Shown: positions 52,363 through 61,055 of the stretch, one piece after another | How the letters are laid out: every line of letters begins with the position of its first letter | How positions within the stretch are numbered: position 1 is the stretch's first letter | Origin: Bacteroidota bacterium | GTDB taxonomy: Bacteria; Bacteroidota; Bacteroidia; Chitinophagales; Chitinophagaceae | DNA length: 64,000 bases | Direction of reading: 5' to 3' | NCBI GenBank assembly: GCA_018267615.1 | Contig: JAFDYD010000024.1 | Location: 61,841-125,840 of the forward strand | The notes under the pieces: model-generated | Database searches by the model: none | What the model was told of the DNA's origin: nothing | Seen by the model: the letters and a program-made list of their open reading frames with translations, nothing else | Program-made: the position numbers and the translations under genes

Positions 52363-53069
52363 TTCTTCTTCAACTGATTTACCAACGCTCTCATATCTTT
52401 TGGTAACTCAGCCTCAAATAAATATTCTTTTTCTTTTTCGTCTTTAAATTTTAGTTGATGCGCGTGCAGGCCGAGGCGATGGAGAATGGGTTTCTCTTCT
52501 TCCTCGGATTTCGACAGTTTGTATTTTCTCTTGAATGAAGAAATAAAAATCGGTTGTGGATTACCATATAGCGGATCGCAAACAATAGGATGGCCAATAT
52601 GTTTCATATGCACACGGATCTGGTGTGTGCGGCCGGTATGAATTTGAAATTGTAAAAGCGAGTAAGGTCCCAATGATTCCAGCACCTTGTATTCTGTTGA
52701 AGCAGCCTTTCCTTTTTTATGCGTGATCATTGTTCCGTTTTTTGCAGGATGTTCCATGATCTCAGCATCAACCACACCTTCTTCCTCCGTCAATGTTCCC
52801 TGCACAATACCAACATATATTTTTTCTACCGATCTTTCTTCGAATGCTTTTGACAGATGTTTATGCGCGATTTCATTTTTTGCAAACACGATCAATCCAC
52901 TTGTCTCTTTATCCAAACGATGCACGGTGAAAATCTGTCCGTATTGTTTTATCAAAATATCTTTTAATGATTCGGCGGATTGAGTTCGATCTGGAATGGA
53001 TAGTAAGCCAGCAGGTTTATTGATGGTAATAAAATCTTCGTTTTCGAATATGACCTCTGGTTTTTTCAT
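52356..53069 (-). CDS. RluA-family pseudouridine synthase
   Basis: 237 aa, no S4 domain. Catalytic Asp in FTVHRLDKETSGLIVFAK, then FQIHTGRTHQIRVHMKHIGH and GDPLYGN-like PIVCDPLYGNP. Such enzymes modify rRNA or tRNA uridines; the target is not predictable here. Its last residues (KKNF, stop) are encoded by an inverted-repeat arm. The RsuA-family gene lies 36 nt upstream on the same strand, so the two are likely co-transcribed. Confidence 0.9.
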   Translation of the reverse strand: MKKPEVIFENEDFITINKPAGLLSIPDRTQSAESLKDILIKQYGQIFTVHRLDKETSGLIVFAKNEIAHKHLSKAFEERSVEKIYVGIVQGTLTEEEGVVDAEIMEHPAKNGTMITHKKGKAASTEYKVLESLGPYSLLQFQIHTGRTHQIRVHMKHIGHPIVCDPLYGNPQPIFISSFKRKYKLSKSEEEEKPILHRLGLHAHQLKFKDEKEKEYLFEAELPKDMRALVNQLKKNF

Positions 53070-53105
53070 GAATCACAATAAATGAAGACAAAATTTTTCT
53101 GCAAA

Positions 53106-54053
53106 TTATTTCAGGGAGGAATTCAGGTATTTTAAAATGCGCACTTCTTTTTCCTGCAGGAATCGCCATTTGCCGCGCTGAACATTTTTTTTGGTAAGTC
53201 CGGCATACATCACGCGGTCAAGCATTCTTACATCATAACCGAATGATTCAAAAATTCTGCGCACGATGCGGTTCTTTCCATTATGTATTTCGATTCCGAT
53301 TTGCGTTTTATCTTTTGCATCTGCATAAGCCAATGCATCCACTTTTGCAAGTCCGTCTTCCAATTCTACGCCGGCAATAATTTTATCAAAATGTGCTTTG
53401 GTAAGAGGCTTATCAAGTCCGACATGATACACTTTTTTTATTTCATGTTTTGGATGAGCCAGCTTTTGTGAAAGTTCACCATCATTCGTTAATAACAAAA
53501 CGCCGGAAGTGTTTCTATCTAATCTTCCTACAGGATAAACTCTTTCGGATGTAGCGGACCTGATAAGATCGAGTACCGTTTTTCTGCCTTGAGGATCGTC
53601 AGTAGTTGTGATATAATCTTTTGGTTTATTCAAAAGGATATAAACAAAATTACGCGACATCACCACTTTCTTATCATTGACTTTGACTTCATCTTTGGAT
53701 AAAACTTTTGTTCCCGGATCGGTAATTAATCTTCCATTCACAGTTACCTTTCCCTGTTTCACCAAGTCAGCCGCATCACGGCGTGAACAGATACCACTGT
53801 GCGCGATATATTTATTGAGTGGAATTAAATCACGGCTATCAACGGATTGTTGAACGGTGTTAACCTGAGGTGATTTTGCTGCCTGCGGATTTTCTTTCGC
53901 CGCTTTCAATCTTCTTTTTTCTTCAAAGCGTTTGTCAATGGCTTCCTTTCTCTCCTTCTTCGCCGCTTTTTTTTCCTGGCGAAATTGTTCCTTGACAGCG
54001 CTATTGCTTTTCTTGTTGTAGAATTTGTTGAAATTATCTGTCTTCCGTTTCAT
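53106..54053 (-). CDS. rluB: RsuA-family pseudouridine synthase (RluB-like) with basic N-terminal extension
   Basis: 315 aa. An ~70-residue Lys/Arg/Ala-rich disordered N-terminus (FRQEKKAAKKERKEAIDKRF), an S4 domain (PLNKYIAHSGICSRRDAADL, ~77-125), then the catalytic part with VGRLDRNTSGVLLLTNDGEL (Asp ~193) and NRIVRRIFESFGYDV. RluB modifies a uridine in 23S rRNA; RluF/RsuA alternatives cannot be excluded. First of two pseudouridine-synthase genes on this strand. Confidence 0.88.
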   Translation of the reverse strand: MKRKTDNFNKFYNKKSNSAVKEQFRQEKKAAKKERKEAIDKRFEEKRRLKAAKENPQAAKSPQVNTVQQSVDSRDLIPLNKYIAHSGICSRRDAADLVKQGKVTVNGRLITDPGTKVLSKDEVKVNDKKVVMSRNFVYILLNKPKDYITTTDDPQGRKTVLDLIRSATSERVYPVGRLDRNTSGVLLLTNDGELSQKLAHPKHEIKKVYHVGLDKPLTKAHFDKIIAGVELEDGLAKVDALAYADAKDKTQIGIEIHNGKNRIVRRIFESFGYDVRMLDRVMYAGLTKKNVQRGKWRFLQEKEVRILKYLNSSLK

Positions 54054-54070
54054 AATGTTAAGATGAAGGG

Positions 54071-54200
54071 TTCAAGGGGCAAGGGACAAGGGACAAGGGA
54101 CAAGGTACAAGGGACAAGGAATAAAGCTCAAGATGTGTCAAACCTTGAGCCTTGTATCTTGAGCCTTGTACCTTGATTCTTGTACCTTGATTCTTTTTAG
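54071..54200. repeat. Inverted repeat with seven-base AAGGGAC words
   Basis: Left part 54071-54135 contains aagggac three times, then aaggtac and aagggac. The right part (54143-54200), on the opposite strand, reads aaggtac, aagaatc, aaggtac, aaggctc, aagatac, aaggctc. Both have 7-nt spacing. Pairing is partial and shiftable. The right end contains the TAA of rlmN. It lies between rluB and rlmN on the same strand. Confidence 0.9.
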
Positions 54201-55246
54201 TGCCCCACTTTATTTGCAAGTTGCCCACATGCAGCATCAATATCTTTTCCCCTGCTCTTTCTTAGCCTGGCATTCACTTTATTTTTTTCTAAAAACTTCA
54301 TGAATTTTTCAACTGTTACATCATCTGGTTTTTCAAAAGCCGCATTATCGATCGGATTGTATTCGATGATGTTGACCAGATCAGCAGGAACCTGGCGATA
54401 AATTTTTACAAGTTCTTCTGCATCTTTTAAACTATCATTAAAATCATGGAAAAGAATATATTCCAACGTGATCTCGTTCTCTGTTTGTTTATAAAAATAA
54501 TTCAATGCCTCGATCAATGATTTGATATTATTCGTGTCGTTAATCGGCATGATCTCATGACGTTTCTGATCGTTGGCTGCATGCAACGACAACGCAAGTT
54601 TGAATCTCACTTTATCATCGCCCAATTGTTTTATCATTTTTGCGACACCGGCAGTTGAAACTGTAATTCTTCTCGCACTCATTCCCAAACCATCGGGAGA
54701 AGAAATTTTTTCAATCGCTTTCAGCACATTTTTATAATTCAGCAATGGCTCACCCATACCCATGAAAACAATATTGGTCAATTTTTTTTCATAGATGCGC
54801 TCTGATTGTTGATTGATCAAAACCACTTCATCATATATCTCATCAAAATCCAAATTGCGTTCGCGTTCCATATAACCAGTTGCGCAGAATTTGCAACTCA
54901 ACGAGCAACCAATTTGTGAAGACACGCAAGCAGTTCTTCGATCTTCAGTTGGAATCAATACGCCTTCTACGAGATGACCGTCAAAGGTTTTGAAACGGCT
55001 CTTTACTGTTCCATCTTCGCTGTATTGCGTCGCATCAACCGACAGTGCCGGCAGGGTGAATGTATCTGAAAGCAGCGCTCTCAATTCCTTGCTGATATTC
55101 GTCATGGCCTCAAAACTGTGCGCATGCTTCAGCCAAAGCCATTCATATACTTGCTTGGTTCTGAACTTTTTTTCACCGATATGGTTGAAATAATCTTCCA
55201 GTTCGCTCAAACTCAGGTGCCGTATGTTTTTCTTATCTGTTTTCAT
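54197..55246 (-). CDS. rlmN: 23S rRNA / tRNA adenine-C2 methyltransferase RlmN
   Basis: 349 aa. Radical SAM cluster CSLSCKFC (Cys x3), then GMGEPLLNYKNV, and the C-terminal methylated/catalytic cysteine in DIDAACGQLA. It methylates A2503 in 23S rRNA and A37 in some tRNAs. A leaderless-type promoter sits immediately upstream. Confidence 0.95.
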   Translation of the reverse strand: MKTDKKNIRHLSLSELEDYFNHIGEKKFRTKQVYEWLWLKHAHSFEAMTNISKELRALLSDTFTLPALSVDATQYSEDGTVKSRFKTFDGHLVEGVLIPTEDRRTACVSSQIGCSLSCKFCATGYMERERNLDFDEIYDEVVLINQQSERIYEKKLTNIVFMGMGEPLLNYKNVLKAIEKISSPDGLGMSARRITVSTAGVAKMIKQLGDDKVRFKLALSLHAANDQKRHEIMPINDTNNIKSLIEALNYFYKQTENEITLEYILFHDFNDSLKDAEELVKIYRQVPADLVNIIEYNPIDNAAFEKPDDVTVEKFMKFLEKNKVNARLRKSRGKDIDAACGQLANKVGH

Positions 55247-55253
55247 CAGGCTG

Positions 55254-55261
55254 CAAAGATA
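55254..55261 (-). promoter_or_regulatory. -7 element for rlmN (leaderless?)
   Basis: Minus strand TATCTTTG followed by CAGC; it ends 7 nt before the ATG at 55246, so the mRNA would start at or just before the start codon. A TTTA lies 18 nt upstream. Confidence 0.5.
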
Positions 55262-55330
55262 ATCGCGGAATGAGGGAATTAAATGGAATTTGGAGAATTA
55301 TTGATTGGATACCTGTAAAGGAACAAATAA

Positions 55331-55428
55331 TCAATATTCAACACTCAATATTCAATAATCAAGTCAAAATTGAAAGATACTATTGGTTTTAACAGTTGAA
55401 AATTGAACATGGAGTGTTGAATATTGAA
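55331..55428. repeat. Inverted repeat with CAATATT 7-mer words
   Basis: Left words caatatt, caacact, caatatt, caataat. The right arm (55396-55428) is complementary over most of ~32 nt, with the best block TCAATATTCAACACTC. It lies between divergent rlmN and thiolase genes. Confidence 0.85.
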
Positions 55429-55472
55429 TATTTTATGCATTTTGCCAACCGCGAAAAATCTAAAACATTCTT

Positions 55473-56672
55473 ATGAACCAGGTTTATATTGTCGATGTAG
55501 TCAGAACTCCTATCGGGAAATATGGCGGTGCTTTGAGTTCTTTTCGTCCGGATGACCTTCTTGCTTATGTAATTAGGGCTGTATTGGAAAGAAATCCCGG
55601 CGTCGATGTAGGTGCTATCGAAGATGTAATTGCCGGCGACGCTAACCAGGCCGGAGAAGATAATCGCAACGTGGCCCGTATGGCCGCGCTGCTAGCCGGA
55701 TTACCCGTTTCTGTTGCTGGCAACACCGTCAATCGGCTTTGTGCATCAGGACTGCAGGCAATTATGGATGCAGCCAGGGCGATTAAATGTGGCGAGGGCG
55801 ACTTATATATCGCCGCCGGTGTTGAAAGCATGACAAGAGCTCCTTTTGTAATGGGTAAATCTTCCGAGCCATTCAAACGCGATACGGAAATTTATGATTC
55901 AACGATTGGATGGCGATTCATCAATCAAAAACTTGCTGATCAATATTATCCTTATTCCATGGGAGAAACTGCGGAAAATGTAGCGAGGCAATGGAAGATA
56001 TCACGCATTGCACAAGATGAATTTGCTTTGGCTTCACAGGAGAAATATTTTGCCGCATTGAACGCAGAGAAATGGGGTCATGAAATTGTTGCTGTAGAAA
56101 TGATGAATGACCGGCTGGTAACATGGTTCACAAAAGATGAACATCCCAGGGATACTTCAATGGAGAAACTATCGCGACTGAAACCTGCGTTCGAAAAAGA
56201 TGGAACTGTTACGGCTGGTAATTCTGCTGGTATTAATGACGGTGCCGCTGCTATGCTGCTCGCCAGCGAAAGCGCTGTTGCAAAATATAATTTACAACCA
56301 ATGGGTACGATTGTCTCGATGGCAGTAGCGGGTGTGGATCCTGCAATCATGGGACTTGGTCCCGTACCCGCTTCCAAAAAAGCTTTACAACGGGCAGGGC
56401 TAACCGTAAATGATATGGATCTCGTAGAATTGAATGAGGCCTTCGCTTCCCAATCGATAGCCTGCATTCACGAACTTGGCCTCGATCTCGAAAGAGTAAA
56501 TGTAAATGGCGGCTCTATCGCCATCGGTCATCCGCTCGGATGCAGTGGTGTTAGGATATCGGCTACTTTATTGCATGAAATGGAAAGGCGCCAGTCTAAA
56601 TACGGTCTCGCTACGATGTGCGTAGGAGTTGGCCAGGGTGCGGCGATCGTTTATAAAGGAATGAGTGTCTGA
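55473..56672 (+). CDS. Thiolase, 3-oxoadipyl-CoA/acetyl-CoA acyltransferase-like
   Basis: 399 aa. Acylation cysteine in NRLCASGLQAIMDAARAIK, GVESMTRAPFVMGKS, NEAFASQSIAC, NGGSIAIGHPLGCSG and CVGVGQGAAIV with the second Cys. Length and the VESMTRAPFVM motif resemble PcaF/PaaJ-type thiolases more than FadA, but no aromatic-degradation genes are near. Its stop codon TGA is the start of an inverted-repeat arm. Confidence 0.9.
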   Translation: MNQVYIVDVVRTPIGKYGGALSSFRPDDLLAYVIRAVLERNPGVDVGAIEDVIAGDANQAGEDNRNVARMAALLAGLPVSVAGNTVNRLCASGLQAIMDAARAIKCGEGDLYIAAGVESMTRAPFVMGKSSEPFKRDTEIYDSTIGWRFINQKLADQYYPYSMGETAENVARQWKISRIAQDEFALASQEKYFAALNAEKWGHEIVAVEMMNDRLVTWFTKDEHPRDTSMEKLSRLKPAFEKDGTVTAGNSAGINDGAAAMLLASESAVAKYNLQPMGTIVSMAVAGVDPAIMGLGPVPASKKALQRAGLTVNDMDLVELNEAFASQSIACIHELGLDLERVNVNGGSIAIGHPLGCSGVRISATLLHEMERRQSKYGLATMCVGVGQGAAIVYKGMSV

Positions 56673-56794
56673 ACCGGATCGTCTGAACTGAGATTTTTGG
56701 GATGCATAGGATTTCTGAAAATCGAGAAACATTTGATTTTCCCAGAAATCCCATGCATCCCAAAAATCTCAGTTCAGACAATCCCGGTTCAGAC
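56667..56794. repeat. Inverted repeat, TCTGAACCGGGAT family (copy 2), overlapping a stop codon
   Basis: Arms 56667-56717 and 56743-56794 pair over ~51 bp with three differences. The left end GTCTGAACCGG includes the thiolase stop TGA (56670-56672). Inside each arm the word GTCTGAAC occurs twice. Ends match copies at 4070 and 60727. Confidence 0.93.
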
Positions 56795-56908
56795 ATCATT
56801 TGTTAATGAGCTTGTATCTTAAAAAAAAGATATCTACATTTAATCCCCCAAAAGAAGTCCTCCCTAACTGATTTACCAAACAGGTTATATCCCAATAAAC
56901 ATGATTGC

Positions 56909-58330
56909 ATGCCTCAATCACTAAAACTGTTTATGTCTGGACTTCAGTCTGCATTTCCTCGTTTCGGAAATCAAGCCGCGGATATTGTTGCCCTGAATAA
57001 TGGGAAGAAAGAACGTATCGCTATCATCGATACGCTCAGGGGATTTGCCGTGCTCGGCATTTTACTGGTTAATATAAACTGGTTCGGCATGCCATTCCAG
57101 TACAACATGAACCTGAACCTGCATAATGAATATTCAGGTCCAAATTATATTGGCTGGTGGCTCGTGAATTCATTGTTTGAAGGAAGTCAACGTGCCATCT
57201 TCTCTATGCTTTTTGGTGCTTCTACCATTTTGTTGATCAGTAAAATGGAAAAAAAACCCGGAACACTTTCTCCCGCTGATTTCTATTACCGACGTTTGAT
57301 GTGGTTATTGATTTTTGGTTTTGTGAATGCCTTTATGCTATTGTGGCCCGGTGATATTCTTTATTCTTATGCCTTGTGCGGATTCTTTTTGTTTCCATTC
57401 CGCAATTTGAAAGCAAAACATTTGTTTGTTTGTGGCATCGCATTGATGATATTGTCCGGCGTAAAATCGACAAGACATTTATATCTTTTAAAAGATATGC
57501 GCACAAAAGGTGAGTATGCTTTGCAACAGGAAAAAAATGGAATCGTATTGACAGATGAGCAGGCGGTCGACAAAAAAAACTGGCAGGATTATACTGATAT
57601 GAACAATACGGAAACACTCCGCAAGCAGGCCAACAAACAATACAAAGTTTTACATAAAGGATATTTTGACATCTTAAAATATTATAAGGTCATCAACGAG
57701 GCATTGGAGACCGTTAATTTTTACAACAATGATTTTTGGGATATCCTCGCATTCTTTTTTATAGGTATGGCTTTTTTCAAATGGAATATTTTGAGTGGGG
57801 GACAGTCAGCCCGGTTTTATTGGATCACGATGTCGGTGGGATATATCGTGGGACTAACCTTAGCGTACAAACTAATTCACGCAGATATCCTGACAAAATT
57901 TGATGATTCAAAACTCGCAGATATCATCCGCGTTGATTTTTACCAGGAGAAAAGACTATTCATGGCAATGGGACATCTTAGCGTGGTAATGTTGTTATAT
58001 AAATATCATGTGGCAGATGGTTTGCTAAAAGTTTTTTCAAATGTTGGAAGAATGACATTGACAAACTACCTGATGCAATCCATTATATGCAGTATGATAT
58101 TTTATGGATATGGTTTTAAAATGTTCGGCATGTTGCAACGACACCAACTCTATTACGTGGTGGTATGCATCTGGGTATTCCAAATTATCTTCAGCAATAT
58201 ATGGTTGCAGTATTTTAAGTTTGGACCATTTGAGTGGTTATGGAGAAGTTTGACATATTGGAAGAAGCAACCCTTGAGGCGTGAAAAAGAAACTATTATC
58301 AGTCCTTCGTTTGCAGGAAAGTTTATTTAA
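56909..58330 (+). CDS. DUF418 family membrane protein
   Basis: 473 aa, about 8 to 10 membrane segments. N-terminal IAIIDTLRGFAVLGILLVNI and the C-terminal DUF418 domain (VGRMTLTNYLMQSIICSMIF, FKFGPFEWLWRSLTYWK). Families of this type are poorly characterised and related to acyltransferase-3-like proteins. The 3' end overlaps the convergent DUF3592-like gene by 8 nt. Confidence 0.87.
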   Translation: MPQSLKLFMSGLQSAFPRFGNQAADIVALNNGKKERIAIIDTLRGFAVLGILLVNINWFGMPFQYNMNLNLHNEYSGPNYIGWWLVNSLFEGSQRAIFSMLFGASTILLISKMEKKPGTLSPADFYYRRLMWLLIFGFVNAFMLLWPGDILYSYALCGFFLFPFRNLKAKHLFVCGIALMILSGVKSTRHLYLLKDMRTKGEYALQQEKNGIVLTDEQAVDKKNWQDYTDMNNTETLRKQANKQYKVLHKGYFDILKYYKVINEALETVNFYNNDFWDILAFFFIGMAFFKWNILSGGQSARFYWITMSVGYIVGLTLAYKLIHADILTKFDDSKLADIIRVDFYQEKRLFMAMGHLSVVMLLYKYHVADGLLKVFSNVGRMTLTNYLMQSIICSMIFYGYGFKMFGMLQRHQLYYVVVCIWVFQIIFSNIWLQYFKFGPFEWLWRSLTYWKKQPLRREKETIISPSFAGKFI

Positions 58331-58736
58331 AAAGTTTTAGCACTCCGGTATAATTTAAAAGCAGGATAATTCCTGTCAATGAAAATAGAATCCCGACTCC
58401 AATCATTATTCTTGATACTGCGTCGAAATTTTTCCCAATAACAAGAAATTCATCCGGAGTATCAGGATTATAGAAGACAATCACCTTCGAGCCTTTCTTT
58501 TCCGAGGATAAATAATATTTGTCCGTTTTCTTTTCCACCAATTCCTTTTTTATAGTTGAGAATTGAACCACAGGGATTTTTTCAATCTTGTTATTCGATT
58601 TTGTTTCCTCGTAATCTGTTAGTGTTCCTTTTACTTTCACGCCTCCCCGGGTCAGTGCTTTATATTTGAACTTAATCGAATAGATAGCGAAGCTCATGAT
58701 CAAACCCATTATTATCAGTAATATGAAGGAACTCAT
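58323..58736 (-). CDS. DUF3592-like membrane protein
   Basis: Start ATG at 58736 (MSSFILLIIMGLIMSF), overlapping the end of hisS by a few bases, so it is translationally coupled. 137 aa: an N-terminal membrane helix, a beta-rich exposed domain with VKVKGTLTDYEE, VVQFSTIKKELVEKK and VIVFYNPDTPDEFLV, then a second helix (IMIGVGILFSLTGIILLL). This two-helix plus SH3-like layout is typical of DUF3592. Function unknown. Confidence 0.8.
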   Translation of the reverse strand: MSSFILLIIMGLIMSFAIYSIKFKYKALTRGGVKVKGTLTDYEETKSNNKIEKIPVVQFSTIKKELVEKKTDKYYLSSEKKGSKVIVFYNPDTPDEFLVIGKNFDAVSRIMIGVGILFSLTGIILLLNYTGVLKLFK

Positions 58737-60112
58737 TGGTGAAAATTGTATTTCAAAATTGATGATGATGAAATTGTTTGCTGCTCGCCTGTTAACAGAT
58801 TTTTTATGGAGCAATTTCCTGACTTGAGTTCTTCACTCCCGATAATAACAACAAACCCGATTTTCTTTTTTTCAGCATATTTGAATTGCTTATCAAATTT
58901 TGCCTGTTCGTGATATATTTCGCAGCGGATATTGTTATCACGAAGCTGTTGCATCAACCCAAAAGCTTTTTTGCATTCTACATCACCGAGATTAAAAAAT
59001 AAAACTTGCGTACCAGTTCCCACTTCCTCCGGAAATTTATTCAGTTCCTCGATGACATCATAAATCCTGTCGAGTCCAAATGAAATGCCTACACCAGGAA
59101 TATTCGGCACGCCAAATAATCCCGTGAGATCGTCATACCTGCCGCCCCCGCCGATACTTCCCATCTGAACTTCTGTTGATTTTACCTCCAGGATGATACC
59201 GGTATAATAATTAAGACCTCTTGCAAGCGTGAGGTCTATTGAAAGAGGCAATTCATTTTGATTTCCATCCTGGTAATTCAAAACAAATTCAATCTCTTCA
59301 ATTCCCTTTTTGCCGTTATCATTATTTCCGAATAGGGATTTGATATCTTCCAATTTCTCGTTGCTGGTTCCGGATATAGAAAGATATTTTTCTATGATCG
59401 CGATCTGATCTTTGGTTAGATTTTTTTGCTCCAGTTCTTCCTTTACTTTTTCTATCCCGATTTTATCCAGTTTGTCGATTGCGATGGTTATATCCATCAT
59501 CTTCTCCGCACCGCCACAAATTTCCGCGAGCGCCTGTAGTAATTTGCGACTATTGATTTTTATTTCGACAGCGAGTCCGAGCTTTTTAAAAACGGTTGCA
59601 TAGATATTTGAAAGTTCTACTTCATTCAATAATGAATAGCTTCCAACAATATCGACATCACACTGAAAAAACTCGCGGTAACGGCCTTTCTGCGGACGAT
59701 CAGCGCGCCATACCGGTTGAACTTGGTAGCGTTTGAACGGAAACGTTAGTTGCCCGTGATTCATTGATACATATCTGGCAAAAGGAATAGTAAGATCATA
59801 ACGCAGCGCTCTTTCCGTAATTGATTTTACACTTTTGCCTTCCAGTACTTTTTCAAAATCTTCTTTTACCTGCTGATGTTTTGCCGGATTATCGAGTCCG
59901 TTATTCAGTATTTTAAAAATCAATCTGTCACCTTCCTCACCATATTTTCCCATTAGTGTTTCCAGGTTTTCCATGGCAGGGGTTTCCAACGGCTGAAACC
60001 CGTAGAGTTCAAAAACAGTTTTGATGGTGTTAACGATATAATCCCTCTTCTTTACAACTTCTGCGGAGAAATCACGTGTGCCTTGAGGAATTCCTGCTTT
60101 GACTTTTGTCAT
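58733..60112 (-). CDS. hisS: Histidyl-tRNA synthetase
   Basis: 459 aa. Class II motif 2 WRADRPQKGRYREFFQCD, the histidine-binding LTLARGLNYYTGIILE and GGGGRYDDLTGLFG, motif 3 GVGISFGLDRIYDV, and a C-terminal anticodon-binding domain. It charges tRNA-His. Overlaps the downstream DUF3592-like gene at the stop codon. Confidence 0.97.
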   Translation of the reverse strand: MTKVKAGIPQGTRDFSAEVVKKRDYIVNTIKTVFELYGFQPLETPAMENLETLMGKYGEEGDRLIFKILNNGLDNPAKHQQVKEDFEKVLEGKSVKSITERALRYDLTIPFARYVSMNHGQLTFPFKRYQVQPVWRADRPQKGRYREFFQCDVDIVGSYSLLNEVELSNIYATVFKKLGLAVEIKINSRKLLQALAEICGGAEKMMDITIAIDKLDKIGIEKVKEELEQKNLTKDQIAIIEKYLSISGTSNEKLEDIKSLFGNNDNGKKGIEEIEFVLNYQDGNQNELPLSIDLTLARGLNYYTGIILEVKSTEVQMGSIGGGGRYDDLTGLFGVPNIPGVGISFGLDRIYDVIEELNKFPEEVGTGTQVLFFNLGDVECKKAFGLMQQLRDNNIRCEIYHEQAKFDKQFKYAEKKKIGFVVIIGSEELKSGNCSIKNLLTGEQQTISSSSILKYNFHQ

Positions 60113-60140
60113 AATTTGTTTTGGTGTCTGACGCGTTATT

Positions 60141-60206
60141 GGTCGATAAGTCGAGAGGTCGATAAGTCGATTCGTTAAAGCCTAACGACCAATCGACTTA
60201 TCGACC
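60141..60206. repeat. Inverted repeat, GTCGATAA 8-mer words
   Basis: The word ggtcgataagtcga occurs twice on the left (60141 and 60157), once on the right arm (60183-60206, opposite strand). The second left copy pairs with the right arm over ~20 bp. It lies between the LMW phosphatase and hisS on the minus strand. Confidence 0.85.
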
Positions 60207-60224
60207 AATCAACAATTCAACTCC

Positions 60225-60704
60225 TTATGCCCTATCTTCTTTCTTCACTCCATATCTTTCGATAATCTTATCGCAGGCGGTGTCAATCATTTTGAATACT
60301 TCATGATAGCCGGGTTCGGATCCATACCAGGGATCGGGAACATCCAAATCTCTACCCGGATATACCTCATTCATCAAGAGATCCGCTTTACCAGCGTCGA
60401 ATTTTCTTTTAGCAATCGACCTCATATCTTCCAAAACATCTTTCGACATGGCATATATTTTATCGAAACGATCAAAATCATCGGCAGTAAAGGACCTTGC
60501 ACGCTGGTGACTGATATCGATTGAATTCAATTTTGCAACCTTTTGAGATAGTTGATGAGGTTGTTCCCCCACGTGATAGCCGTTATTGGTACCGGCGCTA
60601 TCAAGATTCCAATGTAATCCCGCTCTTCTTGCCTTATGTTGCAAGATTCCCTCCGCGAGCGGACTACGGCAGATATTTCCCAAACAAACCATTAAAATTT
60701 TCAT
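60225..60704 (-). CDS. Low-molecular-weight protein tyrosine phosphatase
   Basis: 159 aa. P-loop VCLGNICRSP (C7, R13, S14) at the N-terminus and the general acid in VPDPWYG (D124). Substrates in bacteria are often tyrosine kinases of capsule synthesis; none is nearby. A -7 element lies 5 nt upstream of the ATG. It reads toward hisS. Confidence 0.94.
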   Translation of the reverse strand: MKILMVCLGNICRSPLAEGILQHKARRAGLHWNLDSAGTNNGYHVGEQPHQLSQKVAKLNSIDISHQRARSFTADDFDRFDKIYAMSKDVLEDMRSIAKRKFDAGKADLLMNEVYPGRDLDVPDPWYGSEPGYHEVFKMIDTACDKIIERYGVKKEDRA

Positions 60705-60709
60705 GGCTG

Positions 60710-60717
60710 CAAAAATA
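60710..60717 (-). promoter_or_regulatory. -7 element for the LMW phosphatase (leaderless?)
   Basis: Minus strand TATTTTTG followed by CAGCC and then ATG. The -33 position falls at the end of the TCTGAACCGG-type repeat and lacks TTTG, like the promoter at 4184. Confidence 0.5.
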
Positions 60718-60726
60718 ATATAAAAG

Positions 60727-60908
60727 AAGTCAGAACCGGGATTTTAAACGCTCTTACTGATTGTATTAATAACTTCAACCTTCGTGCCTTTGTGCCTTGG
60801 TGGTTCAATTTTCTTTTGAACCACCAAGGCACAAAGGATAAATACATAATAGAAAATGTGAAGCATCTGCAAAATCAGTAAAATCGTTTAAAATCCCGGT
60901 TCAGACTT
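60727..60908. repeat. Nested inverted repeat, TCTGAACCGGGAT family (copy 3) with inner hairpin
   Basis: Outer arms 60727-60750 and 60885-60908 pair over 24 bp with one mismatch. Inside lies a second perfect hairpin: 60787-60808 with 60816-60837 (22 bp, 7-nt loop), built of 8-mer words gtgccttt, gtgccttg. Next to the outer arms, weaker TTACTGAT / ATCAGTAA pairing. Located in a 351-nt divergent gap; I see no gene there. Confidence 0.92.
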
Positions 60909-61055
60909 CGTATGGAATCAGCATCCCGGTGCATCTTATTTCTGATTGATTGCCGTTGCCCGATACCAGCGATGCATTGGAAAATTAAAATATCGTTTAT
61001 CTCATTATTTTGGCCTTATTCTGTAAATTGCCCGTCCCTATTAAATTTCTGTTAA

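Noticed and set aside
54071..54200. Repeated words as a CRISPR array
   Set aside because: Units are 7 nt with no spacers, and no cas genes are present.
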